Assembly (NCBI GenBank): GCA_963691815.1
Contig: OY829648.1
Coordinates: 20,802,193 to 20,866,192, forward strand
Reading direction: 5' to 3'
DNA: 64,000 nt
Origin: Echiichthys vipera
Taxonomy: Eukaryota > Chordata > Actinopteri > Perciformes > Trachinidae
The notes beneath the pieces are model-generated. The model was not told the DNA's origin, made no database searches, and saw only the letters and a list, made by a program, of their open reading frames with translations. Each line of letters opens with the position of its first letter. Position 1 is the first letter of the stretch. The position numbers and the translations under genes were made by a program. Positions 12,044 to 25,779 of this stretch are shown here, in pieces.

Positions 12044-12098
12044 TCACTTGTGCCTCTGGAGGGCTTTCCTCTTTCTCCTTTTGAAGAAACAACAGCAC
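12044..12098 (-). CDS. csnk1g2: csnk1g2 coding exon 10 with stop
   Basis: Acceptor CTGCAG|GTGCTG. Encodes the palmitoylation and basic tail [18 protein letters not shown], then TGA at 12046-12044. Three adjacent cysteines are present, as expected for membrane anchoring. Confidence 0.95.
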
Positions 12099-15000
12099 CT
12101 GCAGAGAAACAAAGGAAGAAATAAATGTTGAGACACGCACAAACAAATGAGATATTGGTTTATCAATGCAGCGCTCAGCACGCTGCTTGTTAGGGTTGAT
12201 TTTCAATAGCTGGTTCAATTTTGGATCTAGTTTCTGGATTCACTAAACTCTGGTCCAACAGATCTTTATAAACAATGAGTGATGTAGAAAGCATTCAGTG
12301 TATTTTCACGCGCTTACATGGACACGGTGAGTTTTCTCCGGTGAGCTGGTTACTCACTCATGTGATATGAACAAGAAACCTCATTTCCCCAGTGAAGTTT
12401 CTCCTGGAGACATTCCCAGGTAATAATCAGGTTTCTAATGTGCTTTTTTAAATTTAAGTATGCCTATGCCTGACAAAGACTCCGAATAAAAGATAACAGA
12501 GATGCTTTCTCGTATTTTGAACAATTCCATCCAAAGTCTAAAACCAACATAAGTAGCCCCTTGCAGTACAGAATAGGTTGGTTTTCGATGCTGAACCGTT
12601 ACATAGCAACGTCTTCCATCACTACTAGAGCTAAACTTAGTGTGTATGCATATTGACGGTAACCAATGCATGTAAAGTCCAGTTTAGACCAAAGATTCAC
12701 GAGTCCAGTTAAAACTTGCAACTACTTGCAACGTGCAGCTCTGCAACTTTCTGAAACCTGCCCGTTCAGACCAAGGAGACTAAGTGAGGCGGTGTATCAT
12801 CTCCATAGCAACACCTCTCTGTACTTCTCTTCTAACCTCTGACTTGTCTTCATAGCTGGATATAACTTGTAGCATTATAAAATATAAATGAGGACAGAGA
12901 TAGTGAGATACTTTCTACAGCTGCATTTCTAGTTGTGATAAAACAGCAAAAATGCCGTTTTATTTCACTGATTCACTGCTTTGTTCTGGATTATAGTGCT
13001 CTCTCCTTATTCACTGTATTGCTCGCTTGACCCTCTCTCTGTCTCTCTCGCTCCATCTCTTTTTCCTCTCTCCGATTGATTGATTGGCTGTTGAAACAGG
13101 TGACGTGTGTTACCTTCTAAAACCAGCTGCTGGCGATTTGACAAGGTGCATCGCTGGCGACAACATCAGCCTGCTAGAATATCCACGAGGAGGGTCAGTT
13201 CTCACAGCTGCAACTGTTACCTGCAACGTTCTAAAACACTTGCGTTGCGAACTTTGGTCTGAACTGCACTTAAAGGTGGTCTTAAATTACCTGGTTTCTC
13301 TGGGGAACGTGGTTTCTTGAATGTATGTAAATGCATTGATTAAGGTTACAGGTTTAACTTTCACTGGTTGAAACATCTTATTTGTATGTGTTAATAACAG
13401 CAGTCCTAAAGAGATTAAGTGAGAAATGCATAGGAATCCAATCTAATTCCAGTTAACAATTGGACTAAAATGCTATTAACCCAACCCTACTGCTAGCAGC
13501 ACTGTCTTCTAAGCATCTGGACAGAGGTTTCGTACTTGGTTTCGTCAGCCACTTCAACCTCGGTGGGAGCGGTGATGGGAGCGTTAGAGTGTCCGGCTGT
13601 GGGATCATCAGTGTTCAGCTCGCCATTCGTTGAGCTCATCACCTGCCGGGTACAAAAGGACACCAGACTGCTCACACATACGTAGAGTGGCTGACTGCAG
13701 GTGGAGACGAACATTCACATAAAAATATGTAACCTTGATTCTCTCTATTTTTCTGCCCTCTCCGGTAAGTGGAGCAGTTCAGCATGTAACCTGGAATATC
13801 CCGACTAAAGCAGCTTCACAGACATTTAAAGGATAGGTTCACATTTGTTTTTTATGTTCGTCTTAAGAAACATTGAAACAGGTTTGCTCGTTGTCATACT
13901 GGCCATTAAGAGTTCCTTGACTTGGGGGAAAAAATCCAGAGTCCTGGATCTTTAAAATGTATGTTCCAAAGTTCAACTAAAGATAAAATCTTTCAAAGTT
14001 ACAGTATTATTAGAACAAAATTCCCTGTTTGTGTTGCAACCCTTCCACTGCAGCTCAGCATGGGAGACCGATGAAGTGTCACATTAGTTTCAGATTAACC
14101 TTGTGCATTAGGACAGGAGCACAAATGTGAAGCTATCCTTTAAAAGTCTGCAATTCTATTACCCAACACTGGGTGGCATATGTGTGCCATATTTGCTACA
14201 GAGGACCCTGATATCTAATGATATAATGATGACTTTATTTCTATTATATAAATAGGTCTTTGACATAAGGAATATACGGAAAATAGCAAAAAGAGTTACA
14301 TTTATAATTGCTCTACCATAGTTTTACTAATGAGTAAAAAAATCTACTGCACTGCTTTTCTATTAGCTTATGTGTTTTTCTATTGATTTAATAATCATTA
14401 TTTCATGAGGTTTGCATGAAAGTTGCTGTAGAGATATGATCTTTGCATGGCCCTTCCCTGTGAAATGTGGATGAGGCCAATGAAGCAGTGAGAGCAAACA
14501 GAACAGGCAAAGCACTGGGACACTGGGACACAAACAGTCTGATGCAGACACACAGAGATAGAGTCCAGGCAGAGCTCCCGACAGGCAGGCAGTGTGGAGT
14601 CAGTGTGAGAGGGAGTCAGACACATACAGAACTATGTGGCTTCATGCAGCAGCAGCAGCAGCAGTACCTGAACAGAGCCCCCCAGCCGCTCAGCTGTGAG
14701 GTGCGACCCCAGAGTCTCCTTATTGGTCACTGGAGTGGGCTGAGACTCACTTCCTTTGGGCTCAGGCGACTTGACGCAAAAAGCAAAAAGGGTATAGGCA
14801 GGTGTTCGTGAAGGGGTGGGGGGGTGGGGTTGTTGGGTGAGCGGTTGGATGTGAGGCAATGTGGTGGGAGGGGGGCGGGGGTGAGGTAAGAGGTGTGGTG
14901 GGAGGAGGGACAAGGGGGAGGGGGAGTGAATGAAAACAAAAACAAAAACAAAAATTACAGAAGACATCTCTCAAGCAGAAGCAGGCTTATTAAGACAAAC

Positions 15001-18000
15001 TATGTTAATAGAGGAGTAGAGGGAAGCAAAAATTTATGCGAAGCACAGATCAACACACTAATAAAGTCATGCAGGAGTAAAAGAAGTCAGCCTTGATCAC
15101 CTCAACTAGCACTGAGTATATTCAATACAACACAGAGAATTATCTGTTATAGGATATTTGGGTAACAGCATTACTTGAAATTAAACTAAAGGCTCAATTT
15201 AGAGTACTTTAATTTTTTTACATTGTGCTTTCATTTGCAGCTTCCCACCAACAAATATAACCAGTAACTACAGAGACAGACTGCACATTTTCTTTTGAGC
15301 AGCGGACTGTTTTAACCAGGACGTTACAGGTTTTTACAGTCTTGAGCAAAGTGCATGGAACTGGAGGTGGTGCCTTGCAAACTTCAAAAAGGTGGCAAGT
15401 TATTGCCAAGCCAATCACGTTAAACGGAGAGCAGTAACAAGAGGTTAGAGTCCACTGTAATAAGTCAATTATAAAGTCTAATGCACTCCCTGTCTGGCTT
15501 TACAGGGAACAATGAGTCAGACTCATAAAGTAAGACAACATGATTGGTGCCTGGATTTGAATCTATGAGAAGGATTTCATAATCATCTTCTATTCATACT
15601 CTTTTATTAATTATACTACTACACTATAATAATTACCCCTCTACTAAAAAACAAAACAAAAACAAGGCTTGGATAGCATGCCAATAAAAGGAATAAAATA
15701 AAAAAGTCCACACTTTGTCACACACTAAGCATATAGCTTGTCATTACTGGTATGAACAATGCAATATGCATTTTCAACTCATGCATGCAATGACCGGAGC
15801 TTAGAGTGGCAAGGTGCGAGGAATAAATTGAAGCCGAAAACGGTGGTTTTTGTTTAACAGCTGGAGCAGGAGAGCCTGCCTCATGATCGTGCATGACGCT
15901 TCAATAACTGGTAAAGCATCAAATTACAAGTACAAGTCTTATTGTCTGAGGAAAGATGACGTCACTGCCGAGCAGTCAAGACTGTAGACAGGAACCGGAA
16001 TGAAGGAGAAGTAGAACTGAACGGCAACCATTTTCTCCAGGAAGTTGGACACAACGAGAGCAGCCTGGCAGAGGAACTTGACGGACAGGGTTGTCTGGTT
16101 GGCTCGTCGGTCGGTCACTTGGTTGGTAGATTGGTGGGTGGGTGTGGTGTTTGTTGTGTTTTACTGTTGATGACCTCACCTGGTTTTTGGTCTGCTGTTG
16201 TGCTTTGTCTCTGCTGCTGGGCTGCAGGGGCGTGTCACTGGGGATGGGGCCTATCGGTGTGGGCTGCAAGAAACACAGGATAAATAGCGTCAAAATAAAG
16301 AGAAAAGTACTTTTTTGTGAGTTTTTTAACATAACATCCAATCAAAGGATTACAGATGGAATGGGGAGGGGGGGATTTAGTAAGAGGCACTCACAAGTGA
16401 TTTGCCGACCCAGTCATATTCATAGTCGAAGACATAGCCGTTCCTGTCGAACAGATCAGTGAAGAGTTTCCTCAAGTAGTCATAATCAGGCTTCTCAAAG
16501 AAGTCCAGCCTCCTCACATATCGCAGATAGGTGGCCATCTCTTCTGTAGCAAAAGATAACAGTTAAATTTGAATTCTGGTTGAATGAAGAAGTTAAATAA
16601 CACGGTAAGCAAAAGAAAACGGTTGGTTCTACTGACCAGGGAAGCTTTCACAAAGCACTTCAATGGGTGTCGCTCGTTTGGTGTCCCCAATTTTCTGATA
16701 CCTCTCCTTCAAAGTGTCCGCCTGGAACGGAAACAGGAAAAAAAAAATTACACTCAAAATTTGAGCAAATACATAGTTGCGGCCAGTTTACACAAATAAG
16801 TGTAATATTCAAATGTGTTTTAGATTGGCCACTTGAGTTGCAGATAGATGCAAATCCTCTAGTTACTCATTCTGAATATTGAGTCATAACACATATGTTC
16901 AGCACTGAGGGCTAGTGTTGGTGAAAATCAGCCTCGTCTGGCCTGGCCCTGCACTTTCCCCCCAGTCAGCAGAACAAACCATCACGGCTGCTGGCTTTTG
17001 AGCTGTGTGCTGATAACAAGGCGGTCCCTCTCCTCTTTAGCCAGGTGGACGCAGCGTCCATGATTTCCAAAAATCATTTAAAATTTTGAATTCAGACCAC
17101 AGGACAGTTTTCCACTTGGCCTCAGTCATTCTTAAATGAACCAGAAAAGGCGGTGGAGTTCCTGAATATGGTTTATATACGTATATATTCCTCTTTGTGT
17201 GGTAGAGTTTCTGCTGTCATTTGTGGACGCAGCAACAAATTGTGTTATAAAGTCTGTGTTCACAGACAATGATTGTTGAAAGAGTTCCTTTTGCCAGTGC
17301 AGAGTGAACCCGTCCCCATCTTTACTTCAGAAACACTCAGCCTCTCTGGATGCTCTTTTTATATCCACTCATGTTACTAATCTGTTGCCAGTTGACTTTA
17401 TTAATTGTGAGATGTTCCACCAGGTGTTTTCTTAAAGCATTTCACAACTTTTCCTGTCTTTTGTTGCCTCTGTCACAACTTTTTTGAAACGTGTTGCTGC
17501 ATTAAAATCAAAATGGGCGTATCATTTTCAAAAAACAATGACATTTCTCAGTTTCAACATTTGATAGGTTTTCTTTGTGCTGTTTTCTATTAAATGTGGG
17601 GTTTCAATGATTTGCAGATCACCACATTGCGTTTCTGTTTACATTTTAAACGGTGTCTTAACTCTTTTGGAAACAGGGTTGAACCACTTGAGCACATTCA
17701 AAATGGTGGCACTTCACCCACTGGCCTGTATATTTTCAACTATGCATGATAGCTACTCACACTCAATCTACCATAGTTAACAACCAACTGGGATTAATCA
17801 GACCATAAAAATGCACTCATCAGCAGTCTCATGATGATAATTCTTGACCCTGTAGGATTGTATACCGTTTATTCTGGCCTCTGTATGTACACTTTGCAAG
17901 GACACTATCATGGCAGTCGGAGCACTGTGGAGATTGGCCTGGCTATGAAAGGCTACATACCACTATACGCCACCTGGTCATTTAAGTCCTTCATTGTATT

Positions 18001-21000
18001 TGAAGCTAACTGTCAGGTTGTGTGTTGGTGAGATCTTGTTTTGGCCCGAGCCACCCAACATCCCCCACATTCATACATCCCTCACATTCATCTACCACCA
18101 GCTTCCTCCCACACAGCAAATGTTCAGATGAGGTGTCGTGTCTTCTAGTCTTTTCTATGTACACCTTTGATTTTGACGCCTGCAAAAAGCCCAGAAACTC
18201 TGCAGCTTTAACCTGCTCTCAAGGCACCTGTCATCGCACATGTGTTTCTTTGCTTTATGCTCTTTCTTAGAAAAGTTTTTAAATGCAAAGCGTGGAGGTA
18301 GATTTTAGTTGCATGTGACTGTTTATGTAGCATCACATATGCAAATAAAAAGGAAGAGTCCACAGTCCCAGTCTACAGGGGCAGAGTCTTGAGTTTTCAA
18401 TGGGCTGTAGAATTGCACCTGTGCTGAAACATGAACACAAGTGATGTGTGGCCCCCATGCACACATACATTGATGACAAATTATTTATTAAAAGGAAGAC
18501 AATATCAGCTATTGTTTAAGATGTCCGAGCAGATTATAAGGGAACTGTCTCTTTCATGTAGATTTGTAATAAAACACAGTTTTAAAATATTTACAGGAGT
18601 TTAACACTCTGGTCTGTGTGTGTGAGGTGACCAGCTCTACTAACAAGTAGTATGAGCTCTAAGATGGGAAAATTATATTTCATGATCTTTCATGAATAAA
18701 CAAGTGAGATAAAACGTTAAAATTACTCAAAATGCATGGATTTGATAGAAAATTGTTGGCAAGAGGTAGGCAATTAGGATAACACCAACAATCCACCTTA
18801 AAAAACAAAATCACTACATAAGCACAATTTTAAGTGACCACACTGTCCCTAAGGTCATGTGGATGACAAGTATGAAAGAGATACTGTACTGACAACAGCA
18901 GCAGGAAAAGGTACATCTCTTTTCTAAGCATAAGGAGGAACATTTGGATGATGAACAGTACCTTTAGGCCCTGCCAGGGGAGGCTTCCTCGGAGGAAATA
19001 CATGAACATGTGACCCAGCGCTTCTAAATCATCCCTTCTGCTTTGCTCTAGAAAAGACAGAATAAGACAAAAATTAGGCTACTTGAGAGAAAGAAGTTAA
19101 TTTTATAACCAGCTTGCAAGTTTAATGGGCACCTGTACAGCAGGAAATACAGTATATAATAATTATACAGGAGTAACCATGCACAGTATAAAAGGCCATG
19201 ATTAAGCCAGGGAGGGGGGCAATACTATGTCATGGAGAGCAGGGTTTCTATCACTGATTAGCACTCTGGTCAGAAGAGGGGAAGAACTAAACAGTGAAAT
19301 CACCCCCTGAGGTGATTAGTTGGACTTGAATCACAGACTCTTGACTTTCCATGGCACATGGTTGGCCAACACTAGAATCACTGCCTTGCTGTTGTATACT
19401 TCCGCCAAACAGTCAAGTTGCAGTTTACATCCAAACTGTCCAGACTCATAAGACACTATATGTAGTGAAGACTTTGATGGAATTTAATAAAAGGTATTAA
19501 GTGTATTTTTGGGCAGAACATGGATATTCGAAGCACAGAAGATCAATACATCACCACATTTTCAAGATTAGTGTCACTGATTAGGTATCTGACCAAACGT
19601 CTCCCCTTCTGTTCCTGAGTTGTGTTTGAATAATGACCAGAAACATTAAGATGTCACAGTGAAATTGACCTTTGACCTTTTGGATATAAAATGTCATCAT
19701 CCTTTCAGACATATGTGTAAAGGGTTCATAATTAGTTTAGGAATTCTTGAGTTATGAACAAAATCGGTTTGTGAGGTCACAGCAACCTTTGACCTCCCAA
19801 ATCTAATCAGTTCATCATTGAGTCAGAGTGGACATTTGTATCAAAATTTAGATATGGGGTTCACAAGAATGGGATGGAACGAAGGACAACCCGAAAACAA
19901 AATGTCTTTGGCCACAGCTGTGGCAAAGGCATAAAAAGCAAAATGAATAATGGATAGATACTGATGAAATTAAGAAACATCTCTCATTAAACAAATAACT
20001 GTAAAATCAGCCTACAAAAAGAATTTGTTCATAATATGTACATGTTGGTGATGTATTTGCATACAATACAGTAAAGACATCTCTATTAAACTCAAAGTAA
20101 ATGCAAGCAAAGTTTATCTAAGGAAATTTAAAGGGTTTATTAAACCAAAACTCTGCTCCAGAGACTTTTCTTACCCTTTCCCAAGTGTGTGTTAATGCTC
20201 ATGTAGCGTGCCGTCCCAGTCAGACTCTTGTGCTCCCGGTAGGGGATGTGTTTTTTGGTCTCGGGGTCTATGTACTCTTTGGCCAGACCAAAGTCAATGA
20301 TGTGGATTGTGTGTTGCCTCTTGCTTCCTGGCCGCCCAACCAGGAAGTTTTCTGGCTTTACGTCTCTGTATATCAGACTCTTGGTGTGGACATACTCCAT
20401 CCGTGTTATCTAGACGAGCAATAAACAGATCAAGATTAGTCATTAGGAATTGAAAATTACTCATTTATCCAGACAGTTTTCAAACATGAAGAGAAATTAT
20501 TATGTGAAATCAACTACACTGAAGACAGACACTTTTAGTATACATCAATACTTTCAGCAAAAGTTAAAAATATTTTTGATGACTACGAAATTAAAATATT
20601 TATTTCATGCTACGATGCTTTGCATATAGCACCTTAGCATTCCCTCCACTATACTATGTGTACAGTAATGTCATGTAGTCAAAGCTGGACTTTACTTTCT
20701 GTAAAGCTTGAAATCACAAAAGCCAGCTCATCTAAATATACGCCTGCAGTGGTCCTCCGCCTTACCAGCTGTATGGCTATCATGAGGACGGTCTTGAGGG
20801 AGAAGGTGCGGTCACAGAGGTCAAACAGGTCCTCTAGACTGGGCCCGAGCAGCTCCAGCACCATGGCGTTGTATTTCCCGCAAGGACCAAAATAGTACAC
20901 CTGAGGGATTCCCTCTGTGGAGACACAAAAACACAATTAAAGTCAGAGGACTTTTGTAAAATACTTGCCTATTAATTGAATTATCACAATGCAATTGTTG

Positions 21001-24000
21001 CTATGTCTTACAGAATAGCATATTTTTAATGGGCACTTTTATTCTACTTGCCTGACGATGAGTTTTGTTTTTGGTGTGGACAACACGTGGGAAAGTGCTC
21101 ACCAAAACACTAAACCACGGGGTCGCTGCAGAGGTTTATACAATGCAAATGCACTTACAGGTATATTTGTAATATATTTTCATAAATAAGTTCAGTACTG
21201 CAATGTTTCACTAGAGTATTGATGTAGCAACATGAAGAAGCTGCTGAGTTCATCTGAGGGTTATGACATAAAAATGTGGTCAGAGCACTGTTTAGCCTTT
21301 TTTTTTTTCACAAGCGCCTGCTTTTCTGTCTCATCTCTGCGTCAAATGAACCAAAACCAACAAAAAAAGAGGATTTAAAACTCCGCTTTTCAGAATTTTG
21401 GTACAGAGTACAATTATTGCGTAATACATAGTGAGGAGACATTGTAAGTTGACATGAAAGGTGCTTGTGTACTGAACTGAATAATCACCCTGGTTTGTTG
21501 ATAAGAAAGTGTGGGAGGAGACTCTTCACAGACACTACAGCAGCAATGACAAACTACACTTCAACTGGCTTCCCTCCACAGGATTGTCAGAAACAGGCAT
21601 GGCTTACAGTTATTTTTTCTCTAAAGTAGGATTAAGAGGAAAGGTGTCTAAAAGAAACACCAGTGACGGTGAGCTGTCAACAGCTGTAAATAGCCTTTGC
21701 TACTAGAAACCACCACACCCATTTCGTGGTAATGTATGACTTCAGAGGAATGTGGAAGGACCAACACAACAGTATCTTTATGAATATCAGTGTTTCGACA
21801 CTGGAAAAACGGGGGTGTGGCAAAATACTATTATATACTACTAATACTATATGTCCTTCTGATGGAAGGATAAGAATGGAGTAACAGTATTTTGTATCTT
21901 TGAAAAATATATTTATATCTGATAAATAAATTAAAATTTCTTGATAATTTGGTGCCACATTTGGTTCTAATACCACCAAAAACAAGCAGTCTCACAGTGG
22001 CCTAAAGCTGCAGTTTCTTCATGTCTGCGGTCTACAGACTTTGTCACAACAAAATGAAGTGCTGAGGCCTGTGAGGAACCGGCATCGTATTTCACAAACA
22101 CTTCAATAACACGCAGCTAACGGGGGGAAAAAAGTAGTGCTAAGTAGACACAAAGAACAGGCTAATTTATCTGGCATATTTAATAAGCTCTCTAGCATTG
22201 ACATTTTATAACTCCCATGGACATTTTGCCAAAGAATCCATTGACTTCTTATCCACTGTCAGAAAAGTTGTAGGCTAACACTCCCACAATCAAAACCACC
22301 ATTTTCCAGGTTCACAGTCATCTCTACCAAGTCAGTCCTTGAGTTGGAATGGGAAGTATTCAGTTTGGACTGTGTGTCAGCTGCTAGCAAGTTTACAGTT
22401 GGATTTACCTGTTTTAACGCTCCAAAATCAGTCCAACGGGGCTACAATACACACACACACGTAGCACGCACGCACCCACGCACGCACGCACACGCACACG
22501 CACACACACCTGTCTGCCCTTTGGTCTCTAGGATTTTCCTGGTAATGAAGCCCATGACAGATGAGGCCGTAACAAGAGATCACTGGGAAGGCTGACTCAT
22601 CAAAGCTTGGCCCAAATCTAGAGGGCATTCAAAGCACAGTCATTGCAAGAGGAAAAGCACACTGTGTATTATTATCTTCTGCTGGTGGATGTGAGCAAAC
22701 ATTGGTGTTTTACAGCAGCTGTAAGCACCGATCTAGAAAAGACAGGTGGAAAAAGCCTAGAGCACATTTTAAATAAAATAAGATATGAGCAGTGACATTG
22801 ACACAGATTCAACCCTAACAACAAAACACAATAGCAAAATTACTCTCAAACAAATCCAATATAAAACAAAAACAGCAAGCACTTCAAAGGCAACCGAATG
22901 ATGACGCATGACTGCTAACAAACCTCTCTATCAGACAATTTTGTTCTCTTTAAGTGCTAAAGACCAAACCAAACATTTCAGCAGTTGGCTTCTCTCAATG
23001 ATGCACATTAAACAAACAGAATCACTTCTGTAATGGTAAACATGTAATTCTATTATATAAAGTCACATCAAAAAATAACTCTCCGACTGTGTTCAGCAAT
23101 ATGGGATATGTTCTGGCTTTCATTCCATGCCAATGTCAGCAGCACTCTGACCCCTGCTGTCTTGACAATTTGAGACAATCCAACCTATTGTATCTGCAGG
23201 CAGGCCTTCATAGGCGACACAGTAAGAGGGGAGGCTGCATCGTAGCAGCTGAAGACAATGTTGCTCTACAACAAAATGTCAGAGTTAAGGGCCAAAGAGG
23301 AAAGGGCTGGAGAAGAGTGGATGGGAATGCGTATTGAAGATTCAGTTTATGGAGTCGAGTGCACTGAGAGAAGAGGAGAAAAAGGAGTGACTTCCATTAG
23401 GCCCAGTGCTCTGGAGATGTTCTCACAAGGCTGAAATGTGATCAGCACTTGGGCTTCCACAGACTGAGCCTAGAGCTACAAATGCAACACAGCCACCGAG
23501 CACAACAATCCCATAAAAATGCCACTGGGCTGAATAACTAGTGGGGAAAAAATAAAACAGCAATACTTGAACAATTCTACCAGATATTTTCAGCTTTGAC
23601 CTAAGTAGCTCCACAAGATATCAGTCAATCAATGATTTAGACTTTAAATTCAGGCATGTTTCTCTCACTCAACACAGCACTCTCTTCATCCACTGCGAGC
23701 AAAACCAGGAAGAAGTGGGCGAAATTAAGTTATTCATCAGATAGACTCGGCGGTTTGTCTTGAAGATTATTCTTGAGCAAGTTGTCACTCTTTATGAAGC
23801 AATGCGATGGTTTATATAATGTTCCACAGTTGGCCTAATTTGCTTTCTTACATCGCATCCTTTGCATTATGACAACTGGACATACATACATTGGGATGTA
23901 GATGCTAAAATTATTCATCGTTCAGCCTTAACAGTCATTTAGTCAAGCAACCATTATAAAATGTGTTACTTTGGAACAATAATAACACAATAAAATGAAT

Positions 24001-25735
24001 CAATTTCAAAAACAATTATCTTGCCAGTTTGAAATGTGATGATTGACAGTGTGCTGCTTTTATAAATTATGGCAAAAAATGTAATTGATAGAATGACTTT
24101 ATGTAATTTATTTGATCCTTTTGTTACTATAGTGCTTGATTACTGCTTGATTACATTGTTTTGTATTGGAATGTCGTAAGTGGTCCAAGCAACACAGTGC
24201 GATTTTGAGCTAAACGTTTGTCAGATGCCCCATTTCTATTTATTCTGTCATGCGTGTTGAAAGGGCTGCAATGGACGGAGAACAGATGATTCATGAAGTT
24301 GAAATGAGGAGTTATCTGTACCTCCTCATTTCACTGCAAAACCTGCATGTGTGTGTGATTACGTGTACATATGTGCATTCGGCCTTGGTTAAGCCTCTGT
24401 CAAGTGAAGCTGCTGGCTCCTTGTTAAACCCGTTGGGAGTTCGCTGTTGCACGGGAATGAACCTGTTTTACAGGGGCATATTTTACAGCTTGTTTTACAC
24501 ATTCTGTGAATAACCGTGGATGGAGAGCATCATGGGTTTCATCCCTCATTTGTTTAAAAAAAATCATAGTGACCTGATCTAGCATAATCCTACAACAGCA
24601 CACACACTGATTTTTTCTTTAAAATTATCCACATGGCATGCATAAGAATCCATGATTTGCATGAAATAATAACATCAACATAAAGCCTGTGTCTCTGACA
24701 TGGCATAACGTGCCCTCAGAAGCCTTGATCGGGTTCATGAATATTCACAGGCCAGCTCAGGGCCGGAGAGGGGCCACTTTTTAGCCAAGGAGATTCAGGC
24801 CCAAGACCGGCCAACTTTTTTCATGGATAAACTGTAGTGTAGTTATTATTCATGTATAGAAGTTAAATATTATTTCACCAAGTTAACAAAAAACAATAGC
24901 CAATTTCAAAACGATATGCTAGCAAAAAATGTAAATAAAACATTTAAAATAAAAAGTTTCAAAGTGCAAATAGCACCAACAGTAGCAACGCTCTGGTTTC
25001 TGCAACTTTGTCCATCACTGTGTCATTGTCTATAGACATAAGGATTTCATTATCCATGCACATTAGCATGAAGGCCTCCATTGCCCAGTGTCATTGAGCT
25101 TCACAGCCTATTTTTTGACAAACTTTAAGGTTGAGAAGCGTCTCTCACAGACAGCGTGAGTGATGGACTCGTGCATAATAATTTGGCTGCAATTGATTAG
25201 GACTGGTGCTTTTCCTGGGTGATGCCCACCAAAGTGTAAGTAGAATTTATTTACACACTTCTAAGCATCTTCAAATGAAATTTCATATTTGTACATGAAC
25301 ATTTACACCACGTCTAATCAGTAAAATAAAGTGACCATGATGAGAGAAAGCGGAGAGAACGTTTGGGGCGACGCTCAGCCTGAGCTGCTCAGGTGGTGCT
25401 TTACATTAAAAATGGAAATTAAGAAGACTTTTCGTTATATTTATGAGCTGTTAAAGCATGTCATTTCATTGTGAAGGACAGGAAGTACAGTCCTGAATGT
25501 GTTGACAGCATTACTGAGCATTTGACGACCAGCAGCTCCAGTTGTTTCTCAAACTGCTTGGTTGGAATGAAAACCTGCAGCCACAACGGCCCTTTACGGG
25601 ATCAGTTTGAGACACCTTTACAGCTTGGAGACCGGGGTGTCAGACTAGGTAAAAGAGTAACACGCAGCTAATTCACCTGTGTTAGCGTCCTTTTGACGAC
25701 TCTTGTCAACACAAAGATACATAAGGCCGTTAAAA

Positions 25736-25779
<44 letters not shown>

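Larger units (their letters stand above)
13643..16179 (-). other. csnk1g2 intron 8, split by the cassette exon
   Basis: Apart from the cassette exon and its nearby motifs, no exon or clear transposon is seen. Confidence 0.6.
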
